From Tolypeutes matacus (taxonomy: Eukaryota > Chordata > Mammalia > Cingulata > Chlamyphoridae), in the NCBI GenBank assembly GCA_026826555.1, contig JAKSZT010005175.1, forward strand, positions 3,177,302 to 3,241,301: a stretch of DNA of 64,000 bases, written 5' to 3'. Below, in pieces: positions 12,416 to 25,399 of this stretch. A model generated the notes under the pieces. That model was given only the letters and a program-made list of their open reading frames with translations. It searched no databases and was not told the origin of the DNA. Numbering within the stretch: position 1 is the stretch's first letter; each line of letters begins with the position of its first letter. Both the position numbers and the translations under genes were made by a program.

Positions 12416-15000
12416 TTTTTTTTTCTGTTACTATGCATGTGATCTAATATTTCCCCTTTTAATCGCATTCAAATATATATTTCATTGCTGGTAATTATAC
12501 TCACAATGTTTTCCTATCATCACCACCTCCCATTACTATATTTCCATCATTCTGAATAGGAACCTTGTACTTTTTAAATCTTAACTTCCCATTCCCTTCC
12601 TCTACCACATCCCCTGTTGAACTATAATCTAGGTTATGACTCTATTCATTTGCTTATACTAATTATTTCAAATCACTGAGATCATACAATATTTGTCCTT
12701 TTGTGTCTGGCTTATTTCACTCATTATGACATCTTCAAAGTTCATCCATGTTGTCACATTAATCAGGGCTCCATTCCCTTTTACTGATGTGTAATATTAT
12801 ATTGTATGCATGTACCACATTTTATTCATCCATTCATTGTTTCTTGTACACTTGGGTTGCTTCCATCTTTTGGCAATTGTGAATAATGCTGCTATGAAAC
12901 TTGGTGTGGAAATATCTTTTGAGTCCTGGCTTTCAATACCTTTAGGTATATATGTAGTAGTTGGGATGGCTGGGTTGTATGGTAGCTCTATAGTTACTGT
13001 TCTGAGAAACCACCAAACTGTCTTCCACATTAGTGGCAGCATTTTAAATTACATCCAGCAAGAAATGAGGCTTCCAATAGCTATTCATCTTCTCCAGAAC
13101 TTATTATTTTCCTTTTTCTTTTTAATAGCTGGGATTCTAGTGGGTGTGAAATGGTATCTCATTTTGATTTTGATTTCGATTTCCCAGATGGCAAATGATG
13201 CTGAGAATTTTTTTGAGACATTTCTGTATACTTGTTTATCTTCATTGAAGAGATGACTATTCAAATCTTCTGCCCAGTTTTTACTTGGGGTGTTTGTCTT
13301 TTTTGTTAATTTGAAGGATTTATTAATATATTCTGGATATTAAACCTTTATTGGATAGGTGGTTTCCAAATAATTTCTCCCATAGTGTAGGTTTTTTGAC
13401 TGTCATGATAAAATCCTTTGAGACACAAAATTTTTTTACCATTGATGACATCCCATTTATCTTTTTTTTTTCTTTTTTCCTTTTGGTCATTATACTTTGC
13501 ATTTGAAGTCTAAGAAACCATTGCCTCACACAAAGTCCTAAAGATGCTTCTCTATGTTTTCTAGTAGGAGTTTGATATTTCTGGCTCTTATATGCATGTC
13601 TTTTGTCCATTTTTGAGTTGACTTTCATATAATGTGTGAAGTAAAGGTCTTCCTATTTTTCAAATGGAAGTCCAGCTTTCACAGCACCAATTGTTGAAGA
13701 GACTATTATTTCCCAGTTGAGTGGTCTTTCCCCTTTGTCAAAACTCAGTTGGGCATTGAATGTGAAGGTTGATTTCTAGGCTCTCAGTTTGATTCCACTG
13801 ACCTATATGTCTGTCTTTATGTCAGTACCATCTTGTTTTAATTACTGTGGCTTTGTAATAAGTTTTAGGATAGGGAATTATGAGCCCTCCAACTTCAATC
13901 ATCATATTCAGTATGGCTTTAGCTGTATGAGGTCGTTTGCAATTCTATATGAATTTGAAGATTGAACTTTCCATTTTTAAAAAAGATTGTTGGAATAGTA
14001 ATATATCTAACCAAGTATGTAAAGGGCTGATATGCAGGAAAGTACAATATATTGTATGCTTTTAGTTTCTACTGTGAATGGAATTTATCTTGACTTCTTC
14101 TTCTGATTGTTCATTATTTTTGTATATAAACACTACTGATTTTTGTGTGTTGATATTGTACCCTGCCAGTTTGCTGCATTCCTTTCTTAGTTCTAATGGC
14201 TTTGTTGTTGATTTTCAGGATTTTCCATATGTAGGATCATGTCATCTGCAAAGAAGGAAAGTTTTACTTCTTCCTTTCCAATTTGGATGCCTTTTATTCC
14301 TTTTACTTGCTAGAACTTCCACTAATATGTTGAAGAACAGTCATAACAGTAGGCATCCTTTTCTAGATCCTAATTTAGAGGGAAGCTTTCATTCTTTCAC
14401 CATTAGGTATCATTTTAGCTGTGGGCTTTTCATATATTTTCTTTATTATGTTGAGGACATTCCTTCTATTCCTAGTGTTCTAAGTGTTTTTCCTTGAAAT
14501 ATGCTTTATTTTGTAAGATGCCTTTTCATCCTCAGTTAAGATGATCATGATTTTTATTTCCTTCATTTTGTTAATATGGTATATTACATTAATTAATTTT
14601 ATTATGGTGAACCAACCTTACACACCAGGAATAAGTCTCACATGATCATAGTGTATAATTGTTTTAATATGTTGTTGGAATAGGTTTGCTAGTATTTTGT
14701 TGAGGATTTTTTCATCCATAGTGATGAGATACTGGTACATAGTTTTCTTTTCTTGTGGTATCTTTATCTGGCTTTGGTATGAAATTGATGTTGACCTCAC
14801 TTAGTGTGTTAGTGAGTGTTCCGTCCTCCTCAATTTTTTGGAAGAGTTTGAGGAGAATTCTTGAAATGTTTGGAGAATTCCCTTTGAAGCCACCTAGTCC
14901 TGGGCTTTTCATTATTGGGAGATTCTTGGTTACAGATTTAATATCTTTATTAGTAATTGGTTTGTTGAAAAATTATATTTCTTCTAATTCCATGTAAGTA
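12416..15000 (-). mobile_element. 5'-truncated LINE-1, minus strand
   Basis: The L1 3' UTR begins after a T-run near 12416. The ORF2 C-terminal segment at 12797-13042 (minus frame, with PYNPAIP and [13 protein letters not shown]) is followed by upstream ORF2 to the RT region at 14712-14912 (KSPGLGGF, IPKPDK). Similarity to L1 stops near 15000. Its 3' end is shared with units B and D, so this L1 was already present before the block was duplicated. Confidence 0.9.
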
Positions 15001-15640
15001 GTATGTGTGTTGAACAAATGATGATTTGTATTGAGATAAAAAGACACAAATAACTAATATTGTAGAACATTAGTTTTGCTATTCCATTTGTCTGACCCAG
15101 TTTGGCTGACTTGTGAAATGATACTCTGCAGTAAATAGGTTTTTCATTTACTTAATCATCCACACTTCCATGATTACAGAAAGCACAGGGTATATAGTCT
15201 AGTAACACATAAAAATTTTCAGTAAGATGGTAATGAAATTCCATACTCAACATGTTTTCAATGGAAAATATTTTGTTTTGAGTGTTTTTTGCTCAGTTTA
15301 TTACTTTTCACTTGATTAACTATTTTTTTGTTGTATTAAACCTTGTATGTTATAGCTTAACAATAAAAAAATTCCTATGGAAAAAAAAATCCTCCAGATA
15401 TTTGTATGACTCTCTGCTTCACATCTTTTCAGTTACACAAATGTGTTCTTATCCTTGAAGAATTTTCTACAAATTATGTTTTAAGAGAATAACCCTACTG
15501 ACTCCATGGACCCCTCCCTTCACTTAGTTTTCCTCCATATTAGTTATCATCATCTATATACATGGACTTTGTTGATTATTATCCCCACCCCAAACAACAG
15601 AATGTCACCCTTGCTAGATGGACCTCCTCATGGTTCGTCT
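15001..15640. other. Anonymous sequence
   Basis: AT-rich, with no ORF, RNA gene or repeat family I can recognise. It lies between the truncated 5' end of an L1 and an L2 fragment. Confidence 0.4.
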
Positions 15641-16045
15641 AACTACATGGCCCACCACATGCCCACGGCCTTTGCACTGGAGATCCCCCTTTTTGGAATA
15701 CTTTCTTCTCATGAACATATATGGTTTACTCTTCCACCTTCAAATCTTTGATCAAATGTCAACTTTTTATTGAAACATTCCTGACCACACAATTTCCTAT
15801 TGCTTTGTTTTGCCCTTACAACCAAATCTCTCACCCTTTAGGCTATATTAATTTTCATTTTTTAATACTGTTTTTCACATTCTAACTTGGCATATGATTT
15901 ACTTCCTTATATTTCTCTGTATCTCCTAGATAGAATACAGGAACAAAATGACAAAGAACTTTTATGCTTTTCCATATTGTGTACACCACACCTGGACATT
16001 GAAGATATTCAGCTAAATATTTATTGAGAATATTAAATAAATGAA
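15641..16045 (+). mobile_element. LINE-2 (L2) 3' end
   Basis: The order of blocks fits the 3' end of L2. A CTTTGCACTGGA / TTTTTGGAATACT block at about 15670-15705 is followed by CAAATGTCAACTTTTTATTGAA and CCTGACCACAC (about 15755-15790), CTCCTAGATAGAATACAGGAA (about 15926), and an ending TATTTATTGAGAATATTAAATAAATGAA. L2 is an ancient, extinct mammalian LINE; this copy is far too short and decayed to act. Confidence 0.7.
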
Positions 16046-16499
16046 ATGGTATAATGGACCAAAAACATTTATTGTCTAAATACTCCAGCACTACATCTCC
16101 CACATTTATTAATATATTAGATAATTTGACATTTGTATAGCAACATTTGAAACTTTCTTTCCCAACCTCTATGATTCATTTATAAAAATGTATTACAATT
16201 AATCCATAAATGTCAAAAACTTTTCAAATTTTAACCTATAAGAAATAGTTTTTCTGACAAAAATACAATATATTTTAATTAATGTTCAAAACATAAAAAA
16301 TGTGGGGCTTTTCAATTTGAAAATTAAAAATAAATAAAACCAAAAAATGCCTCTTTAAGTTTATCTTAGTCAAATAAGAAATAAAATATTTAAATCTAGA
16401 ATAATTATATAATGAATGGCAATATGAATAGTGCATAGTACTGCATATAAGATAAATTGACACTCATACGATTAATGGAAATATTAAATAGAAAAATTA
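16046..16499. other. Anonymous AT-rich sequence
   Basis: I see no gene or recognised repeat. Many short A and T runs. Confidence 0.4.
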
Positions 16500-18430
16500 A
16501 TAATATAGTGGTCTAAATAAAGTGATCTTTGACATCAGAAGTCAGTTAAAATCTTTTGTCAGGTTTTGAATTCTGCCATATCAGTATAAGTGTTACAAAA
16601 ATTCCCCAGCCACCCTAAAGAATGCTAGGATCTGAACAAAATGCATTGAAAACTATTTGCAATGATTAGAAAAACATATAACAAGTCAGTTATCCATGAG
16701 ATAATTGAAATATATAAGAAGAGACTCAGGTCTACTTGCCTTTTTGTACTGCTTGCTGACCAGGGAGATACAAAGAACAAGCAGAGCATAAAGTTATTGA
16801 CTATATGAAAAGGCAGATATTGGGGTTTCTACCAATTGAAGAGGCTGGAACATTTAAGATAGGTTATCAAAAAAAATGTCCCAAATATCAGTACTGGGAT
16901 TCTCTGTATATCCTTAGCTGAAAGCTGACCTTTATATGCATAGCTGGAGAATTAACAGGCCAAGAATGACTGCTAGAGGGCTGAGAGAAGAACATAAATA
17001 CCAACAGTCATGACTGGCTGGGAGACGCTGGATTTATGTCCTAGCCAGTATGACAACACACACACACAAAGACCACACCTTAAGAGAAAAGGAAAATGCC
17101 CTGTAGTATATACCATACTCTCAAACTTGGGACAAAATGAAATAGAGCTTCTCCTAAAAAAAATAGAATAATATAAATCCTAGGAAGTTCAAAAGGCATT
17201 GCAAGGAATTTATTACCGGGCAGAACAAAACTCAATACCTGTTATCAAAAGATACCATAATCCAGACGCCCTAAAATATACCATTAACAAAGTACCATAT
17301 ATTATATTAAACATACCAAACATAAAGTAAAAGATGAAGCATATTAATAAAAAAAAAAGTGTTAATAGAAAAAGATTTCAAGATGTATGCAATGTTTCAA
17401 TTAGCACTCAGGTACTTTACAACAGTTTTAAACATATGTCTACCAGTTTAAGGAATCAGCAATCCTAATGAGGAAATATATATTAAATCACAGCAGAAAA
17501 AAAGCAGACTGACATAATATGAACTACATAGAATTTCTAGAGAGGAAAAGCAAAATATATGATAATGTCAAATTTTCCTAAAGGACTAATCAGGAGATTG
17601 GTGGTTATTGAAGAAAGTGTCAGTCAACCTGAAACCAGGTCAAAAAAGTTTGTCAAACTGAGGAGCTAAGGGAAAAACAACAACAAACACAAGCAAAGCT
17701 GTTTAAATAAACAAGAACAGAGTGTACATGGGACAAAAAATTGAATAAAAAGTGGCTGGAATTTTATAAATTTTGGAGAAAACATCATTTATAGATCTAG
17801 GAAATTGTGAAAATACCAAGCAAGATAAATCTAATACATAAACATACCCACACCACCCTCCTCCTCCCACATAGAAGTACATCATGATGAAACTACAGAA
17901 AATGAAAGATAGAAAGGAATACTTCAAGGCAGCCAGAGTGGGACAGGGAGCGCATAGAACATGGTAAGATGGGGGAGGGAAGGGAGGATCTTTAGGGGAA
18001 TGTGGAACAAGGAACATAACCATTATCACTGAATTACTATAAAAAGCAATGAAACTAGAGGAAGAAGAAATTACAATGTGTGAAAAGGCAAAAAGAAATA
18101 TAATTCTATATCTAGTGAAAAGTTTTGTGAACTCAAGCATGATAATGGAGATATTTAAGATAAATGAAAGCTCAAAACATTTGTTGTAAAAAGTCCTACA
18201 GTAGAAGAAAAGCTAAAGGAGTTCCTCAGTATGAAGAAAACAATATCAAAGGAAAAATTGAATCTACAAAATACTGAAGAGTGCAAGTCATGGGAAATAC
18301 ATGAAATTTCTTTAAAAGTCAACCATATACAACCAAAATAATAGCATTGTATTTTCAGATTGTAATATATAAAAAATAATAAATATTTGAAAACAGTTGA
18401 AGTCACTTAGAGCAAATGAAATTAGACATT
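16500..18430 (+). mobile_element. Old L1 ORF1-bearing element, possibly HAL1, plus strand
   Basis: Long purine-rich + strand with decayed phrases of L1/HAL1 ORF1. These include a block near 17930-17950 like the 'ACTTCAAGGCAGCCAGAG' part of ORF1 and a C-terminal block near 18200-18240 ('AAAGCTAAAGGAGTTCCTCAG'), followed by an A-rich 3' end with AATAATAAATATT near 18375. No ORF2 follows, which is the hallmark of HAL1 (half-L1). A short CA run sits at 17058-17071. Divergence is high, so this is a tentative call. Confidence 0.5.
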
Positions 18431-19816
18431 TATATAAAGTTTTGCATTTTATATGATAATGTAAAATATTATTTTATTTCATTTTTATTAGAGAATTTGT
18501 AGTTTTACAGAAAAAAACATGCAAAATCTATAGACACCCCTCAAACCCCTCACATAGTTTTTCCTATATTAACATTGTGTATGAGTGTGGTGCTTTTGTT
18601 AAAATTGTTGAAACAATATTATCATGAATATAATTTTAATTGCCATCCATAGTATACTTTAGGATTCACTGTTTGTGTTATATAGTTGTCTATTTTGTCA
18701 GTTTTATTCTGTAAATATATGCAACCAAAATTTTTCTATTTTAATCACTTGTCAATATGCAATTCAATTGTGTTAATATCCACAATGTTGCTTTACCAAC
18801 ATCACCATTACTCAAATTTTCTATCACCCTCAACAGAAACCCTTTACCACTTAAGAATTAAGTCCCCATTCCCTACCCTGGCCAGGCCCTTGTAACCTAT
18901 ATTCTGGTTTCTGACTCTATACATTTTCATATTCTAATTATTTCATGTCAGATCATGAATTATTTGACCTTTTCGGCCTGGCTTTTTTCATACAACATGA
19001 TGTCTTCAAGTTATTGCATGTTGTAGCATATACCAGAACTTCATTTCTTTTTAGCATTGAATAATATTCTATTGTATGTATATATCACATTTTGTTTATC
19101 CATACCTCTGATGATGGATACTTGGGTTGCTTCCATCTTTTGACAGCTGTGAATAATGCCACCATGAACATTCTTGTCCAAATATTTGTCTGAGTCTCTG
19201 ATTTCAATACTTGAGTGTATATACCTAGAAGTGGGAATACCAAGTCATATCATATTTCTGTTGTTAAATCTGAGGAGCCACAGTAGAGGCACCAGCACCA
19301 TTTTACATTCCCACCAAGAATGAGCAAGTGTTCCCATTGCTCTACATCATCTCTAACACTTGTGATTTGTTTTTTTTAATGGCAGACATTCCACTTGGCA
19401 TAAAATGCTAGCTCATTTTACTTTTAATTTCCATTTCCCTGATGTCAATGATTTTGTGCATCTCTTCATGGGCTTATTGGCCATTTGTTTATCTTCTATG
19501 ATGAAAAGTCTTTTCATGTTTTGTCCATTTTTTAATTGGATTGTTTGTCTTTATGTTGTCAAGTTGCAAGATTTTTTATATGTTCTAGATAATAAACCAT
19601 TATCTGATTAATGATTTCCAAATATTTTCTCCCTTTTCCATCTTTTCTTTTTCTTCTATGATAAATTACTTTGAAACAAAATGTTTGTATTTTGATGACA
19701 TTCTATTAATCTATATATTTTTTGTCTTTCATCTGTTGCTTTTGTTGTAATTGCTAAGGAACCATTACCTAATAAAAGATCCTAAAGAAGTTTCCTTATG
19801 TTTCCTTCTATGAGTT

Positions 19817-20269
19817 TGTCTTAGTTTCCTGGCTCCTAAATCAAATACATTAAAATAGATTGGCTTAAACGATGGTTTTGAGAATGACAGAAGTCCAAAA
19901 TTGAGGTACTAGCAAGTGATTCATTCTTCCTGAAGACTGTGGTGTTCTGGGTCTGGATGACAGTGATCATTGAGCCTTTGCTTTTCTGTCACTTGGCTGG
20001 GTACATGATGATGCCATTTTCAATTCTACTCCAGGTCTCATTGCTTTCAGCTTCTTCTGTGGCTTTCTTTCTGTATCTGAAATTCATTCTGCTTATAACA
20101 GGACTCCAGTAATTGGATTAAAGCCCAAATTAATTCAGTTTGCAACACCTTAACTAAAAATAACACTTATAAAATGTCCTATTTAAAATGGATTCACACC
20201 CACAGGAATGGATTAATGTTAAGAACATGTTTTAGAGGTAAATTATTCAATCTCCAACAGATATTATAC
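19817..20269 (-). mobile_element. MaLR-like solo LTR inserted in an L1
   Basis: Read on the minus strand it starts TGTTGGAG and ends AACTAAGACA, with TG...CA ends. A 'GGAGTCCTGTTATAAGCAG' segment sits mid-element and 'TTTAAGCCAA' followed by 'GGAGCCAGGAAACTAAG' is at the 3' end; this wording is usual for MaLR-type LTRs. The left flank is gagtt and the right flank gatat, an imperfect 5-bp duplication. A second LTR at 60489-60942 sits at the same L1 position. Confidence 0.75.
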
Positions 20270-20454
20270 TTTTAGTGGTTCTACATAGGTACTTGATTCA
20301 ATTTGAGTTTTTTGTATATTATAAGAGGTAGGGACAATTTCAATTCTTTTGAAAAAAAAAAGCTATCTGCTTTTCCCAACACCATTTGTTGAAGATATTA
20401 TTCATTCTCATTTGTATGAATTTGACACCTTTTTCAAAAATCAACTGACCAAAT

Positions 20455-21037
20455 ACAAGGTATAAAGTGAAAAAGAATACATGCAAAAATTATAACTCTT
20501 CCAGAGAACTATTAACAGAAGGGAAAGAAGGGTACTTTTGCTGCACTTCAATGAAGCAGAACTACCTATAGTATAGTAATTCAAATAACTGGAATAAATC
20601 CAGGTGGCTCAGTGCTTAATCTAATGGCCAATGTAATCCATACATAGGCTGTGACTCTGATATATTGGTGGTTGAGACTGAGCAAACCAATTATAAGTAC
20701 CAGGATGTTTGGCAGTAGTACCCAGATTTGGAACTACAACGATACTGTATTCAATGTTCAGTTTCTCAAAAGGTCTTGCTGCTGTCAGATTTTTAGGTAC
20801 TACATCCTTTCCTAACTCATTAAACACATTTCAGATGTAAATAAACTGGGAATTTGGCAAAAAAAAATCTAATAGGCCATGGAGCAGTCAGAGTGGACAT
20901 CACCCCAAATCCTGAAATTAGAGGAATGAAACTAAAGTGGGAGTATAACAAATGGGTAAATGGATTTATTGTTATTGTAATTATTCTCTTGTGTTAAATG
21001 AGTAACTTGTAACATTCATATAAAAAATAAAAAACTA
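20455..21037. other. Unidentified insertion within an L1
   Basis: L1 similarity stops at AAAATCAACTGACCAA (about 20436-20452) and resumes at ATCAATTGGTCATAGAAATAGGG (about 21038). The insert is about 580 bp and ends in an A-rich ATAAAAAATAAAAAAC stretch, which suggests a plus-strand polyadenylated retrocopy with a decayed target-site duplication. A 68-codon minus-strand ORF (20621-20827) runs against that direction. I do not recognise the source. Confidence 0.5.
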
Positions 21038-21866
21038 TCAATTGGTCATAGAAATAGGGTTTATTTTTGAACTCCCAATCCAAATCCATTGTCCTATAGG
21101 TACCATGATGTTTTGATTACTGTGGCTTTATGTTAAGCTTAAAATTCTAAAGTATTAATGTACCAATAGCCTTCTTTTCCAAGACTTTTTTTCAAAATGT
21201 ACCTTTAATTTTCCATACAAACTAGTTCATTGGCTTTTCCATTTTTGAAAAGATGGTTCCTGGAAATTTGGGAATTTTAAATCTATAAAATATTTTCTAT
21301 GAATTTGATATCTTAAAAACATTTAAACCTCCAATCAATGAACATGGAATGTCCTTAGTTTATTTAGGTCTTCTTTGGGTACTTTCATCAATATTTTGTA
21401 ATTTTCTGTTTACAAGATTTTACATCCCTGGTTAAAATTAATCCTAGACATTTGACTTTTTTTATTGGTTATTATAAATTGATTTTTAATCAATTTCACC
21501 TTAAAATTATTCATTACTCATGTATAGAAACATCACAGATTTTTAAATTGATCTTGTACTCTGCTAGTTTGCGGGATTATTCTTGAGCTTTTCATTTTGT
21601 TGTGGATTTTTTAAAATTTTCTAAATACAGGTCCATTCCATCTGCAAACAGGGAAATTTTAACTTCTTCCTTTCCTATTTGGATGTCTTTCTGGTTGAAC
21701 TTCATCTACAATATTGAATAACATTGGTGTCAGTGAGCACCCATATCTAGACCCTGATCAGTGGGGAGAATTTCAATTTTCACCATTGAATATGATGTTA
21801 GCTGTGGGATTGTTGCTTATGAAATTTAACATATTGAGTGAATTTCATACTATTATTAACACCTTC

Positions 21867-23340
21867 TTTCATTAGTGTGGTACATTCATTGCAATTGATG
21901 AACACATTTTGAAGCATTGCCACTAAGCATGGATTATAGTTACACTCTCTCCCACTCAATTCTGTAGATTATGGCAAGTGGCCTGTGTCTGTCATTGTGA
22001 TGTCACTCAGGTCAATTCCAAGTCCTGAAAATGCACCCATATTGCACCTCTATTTCCCTCTCCCTGACTACAGCACCTCCGGTGGCCACTGTCTCCACAT
22101 CAATGATATAATTTCTTCCAGTACTAGAATCACAGTAAGTCTATAGTAGAATACCAGTAAGTCTACTCTAGTCCTTATTTTATTCCCCAAATCCTGAGGA
22201 TTCTTGGATGGTGTTGCCCACTCCACTACTAATTGAGAGGGGCTTCAATCTTATATGGCTGATGAATGGGACTCTCTTGCTTGCAGTTTTAGACTCTCTT
22301 GGTTCTTTGGTGTTGTGGTTGTCCATCCTCACCTCCTTGTTAGTTGTCCTGGGTGAGTCTAGTGAACTGGAGAGTAGATGTAGCAATTCCACTGAGGCTC
22401 AGGGCCCAGCTGGCACATGGACAGTCCAGAGATTAAAGACTCTTAGATGTACATCTACCAAATCCAGCACCAATTAAAGGTTCAAATAGAAGGGACAGAA
22501 GAGCCATGTATAGAGAAGTCACAACTGAGTCCAACTCTGTCACACTTGGTAGCACAAACTACAAAGTAGGGCCCACTGGCAAGGCAACAAACTCTGGAGC
22601 TATCTGACATGACTGTAGGACCTGGGTGTCTCTAGAGCCCTTAGAAGCCCCATTATTTGGGGTAGTATCTACCTTGGCCATCCACAAGATCCTACTGAGA
22701 CGTACATAAGTGTCACCTCTCTGATGACACTTTGAAGTCTCATAGCCATATATACTCATTTGTCTTTACCCTTTCCCCCTTTTATTCAAGGTTTTTCTCC
22801 AGTTGTATCACTAGCCAGTGCTTGGGAGTAATAATTCTGTGCCAGGGAGGTTCATCACTGGGAGTCATAACTCTCGCTTAGGGGAACGTAATGCATTTAT
22901 ACGCTGAGTTTGGCTTAGAGAAAGTCCACATTTGAGCAACAAGGAGGCTCTTAAGGAGGCAACTCCTAGGTGCTATACAACACCAAGATAAGCTGCAAAT
23001 TCAGGAATAAAAGGCTCATAAGCATAGTCATCAACATCATGGGACCATCACTTGACCATCTTTCTTCACCAGTCATTCCCCCTGTATTTGGGGATTGTTG
23101 CTGTTCCATCAGATAATGTGGCAGAGCTCCCCAGCATGGGAACCCAACAGTCTTGGTTGTTGTGTGACTCTCCACCCACTGTGGCAATGCCCCATGATCA
23201 TTTGAACATATTTATATACCTTATTTGTATTCCCAGGTGAACCTCCTCCCATGCATCCCCAATCACCAATACCCCACTCCATTAATCCTCCCCTATCATA
23301 GTAGTAACCCTTCTGTGACACAAAACTTCTTCAAAAATTA
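21867..23340 (-). mobile_element. LINE-1 3' UTR segment, minus strand
   Basis: This is the reverse complement of the second 3' UTR of the plus-strand L1 (about 39010-40590). Shared landmarks include CTTGAATAAAAGGGGGAAA, the CAACAAGGAGGC(T)C block, TTGATGTGGAGACA and a CTGATGATGAATG-like block. It lacks the terminal A-rich end, so it does not look like a simple 5'-truncated insertion; it may be a recombinant or deleted copy. Confidence 0.75.
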
Positions 23341-23599
23341 AGCCAAAAATATTGCCAAATTCAATCAACAAGAAAATGAAACAATAATGATAGGTTCAAA
23401 CACAAGAAATAAAATATATAATAATTTAGAGAAACTAAAACTAAAATAAAGTTTAAAAAAATGGGGTATTTAAAAAACTGAAAATTATTTTTTTAAAATT
23501 TAAAAATAAATTAAAATATTGTTTTTTACTTTTTGCCTTTCATCATGGCAATATCAGTTGCCCTGTATGTACAGTGGCATCCTCCCCCATCCCCTCCCC
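23341..23599. other. AT-rich spacer
   Basis: Low-complexity A/T-rich sequence with no recognisable gene, ending in a C-rich stretch near 23580. Confidence 0.4.
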
Positions 23600-25010
23600 A
23601 GTGTCCCACCTTTTTATTTTTATATTTTTTTTCAAAGAAGTTTTGGTCACAGTAAAGCTACATACAGAATATAGGGGACTCCCATATACTCAATATCTTC
23701 CCCCTTTTCCCCCTTTCCAACTGATAATCTTTTTACATGTGCATGGTACATTTATTACAACTGATGTATAACTATTGAAACATAGCTACCAACCATGGTC
23801 CATGGTTTACATAATGGTTTACATTTTAGACCATACACTTTTATAATTTTGTGATGAAATTTAACATGGCCTGTATCCATCGTTGCAAGATCATGCAGAA
23901 CACTTCCATTGTCCCCTAAATACCCCCTCTTCAATCTATTCTATTCCTTCCTCCCCTTCCCCTCAGGATCCACAGCAGCCACTAGTCTTTACTCCTTGAA
24001 GGACAAGATTCATAGATACTTGCAACAATGCTGAGTGTTGGACATATTAGTCTGTTCTCCCCTGTTACAAACTGCCCATGCTCTCAAGAGACACCCTCCC
24101 TTCTGTTTGAGAACATATTGGGCCTCCCCAGCAGGGAAGTCCAACTCCTTTTCACTCATTATGTGGGTATCTCCCAACTGATAACAACACAATATGACAA
24201 AATGATCACTTGCACATTCTCTAGAGGACTGTCCCATGTGAACCCTGATGCAAGTGTCCCCCACTCAACACTCTAAACCAGTAACCCTTCCTTGTCTTAT
24301 TGCTGTAAGAGTTTTCTCAACATTGTAGTTTCACCCACAAACCCACCAATCCCCAGTATTCACCAGCTCTCTCCTCCAACCCTCCCCCCAGTTCCATGGA
24401 CCATCCAACCTATCCTCTTGTTGAAGAGGCAATTCTCTCCCAGTTTAGTGAGCTTGGTGGCCTTATTAAATATCAGATGCCTGTATATGTGAAGACCTAT
24501 ATCAGAACTTTCAATTCGGTTCCATTGGTCAGTATTTCTATCGTTGTGCCAATACCATGCAGTTTTGAATATTGTAGCTTTGTAGTATGTTTTAAAGCCT
24601 GGTAGTGTGATTCCTCCAATTTCATTTTTCTTTTTCAATATGTCTTTGGCTATTCAGAGCCACTTGCCCTTGCAAATAAATTTCATAGTTTTTCCAATAC
24701 AGTAAAAAATGCTGTATTGACTTTTATTGGGATTGCACTATATCTGCATATTAATTCAGGTAATATAGACATCTTAATGATATTTAGTCTTCCTATCCAT
24801 GAACAGGGAATATTCTTCCATTTATTTAAGTCTTCTTTGATTTCCTATAACAGTGCTGTGTAGTTTTCTGTGTATAAGTCATTTACATCTTTAGATAAAG
24901 TTAATCCTACGTATTTGGTTTTTTTAGTTACTATTGTAAATCATATTTTTTGCTTGATTTCCTCCTCATTTGAGCTCCAGGAGTATTTGTTTACATATAT
25001 AAACAGATAT
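23600..25010 (-). mobile_element. LINE-1 3' UTR joined to internal ORF2, minus strand
   Basis: 23600-24360 is an older version of the same L1 3' UTR (reversed, e.g. GTACATTTATTACAACTGATG near 23747). 24361-25010 is ORF2 in reverse, matching 37020 back to about 36450 of the plus-strand L1. A minus-strand frame at 24360-24638 has [20 protein letters not shown]. The last kilobase of ORF2 is missing between the two parts, so this is an internally deleted or chimeric copy. Confidence 0.8.
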
Positions 25011-25399
25011 TTTTTTTTTTTAGCAATTTAAATAGACCTCTTTTAAGAATTTTCATTTGTTAATTTGATGTTACCATCTAGTTGTATGAAAATGTACCCT
25101 GGACAAACAGATAAGCACAAATAGAGCCAGACACAGCAACAGAAACATAAAACTCACTAATTTGACTCATAATTCTCAGTCTTCGGGTATGGTTGTCTCC
25201 AGGTTTTCCATCATTCTACATCTATGTTTTTTACCATTTGTAAGATCTTCTCTGGGATCAGTATTGCATTTAATAGGTAAACTAATTCTTGAAAATGCAC
25301 ACACACACACACACACATATATATATACTGGGAAAAAGTTACCTGGGCATTATTTGTTAACAGGTTTCTATCAAGAAAGGTACATTTAGGAAGCTACGC
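25011..25399. repeat. Spacer with (CA)n/(TA)n microsatellite
   Basis: The (CA)n run at 25297-25318 passes directly into (TA)n to 25328. The rest is unassigned; it adjoins a gag remnant and might be retroviral pro/pol, but I cannot support that. Confidence 0.6.

Larger units (their letters stand above)
18440..21866 (-). mobile_element. Old LINE-1, minus strand, with nested insertions
   Basis: The L1 3' UTR (about 18480-19080) and ORF2 in reverse run to the region near the pre-RT segment. Typical L1 phrases in antisense are visible: ATAATATTCTATTGTATGTATAT near 19060, GGGTTGCTTCCATCTTTTGAC near 19125, and CAACACCATTTGTTGAAGA near 20380. It is interrupted by an LTR at 19817-20269 and an unidentified insert at about 20455-21037. 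At 21866 it passes abruptly into another L1 3' UTR without a T-run. Confidence 0.85.

Noticed and set aside
17703..18140. A 145-codon minus-strand ORF, one of the longest outside L1.
   Set aside because: It is antisense to a purine-rich L1/HAL1-like stretch, which naturally lacks minus-strand stops. Its composition (S, F, Y, I) has no domain logic.
25297..25328. CRISPR-like or regulatory repeat.
   Set aside because: It is a simple (CA)n/(TA)n microsatellite with no spacer structure.
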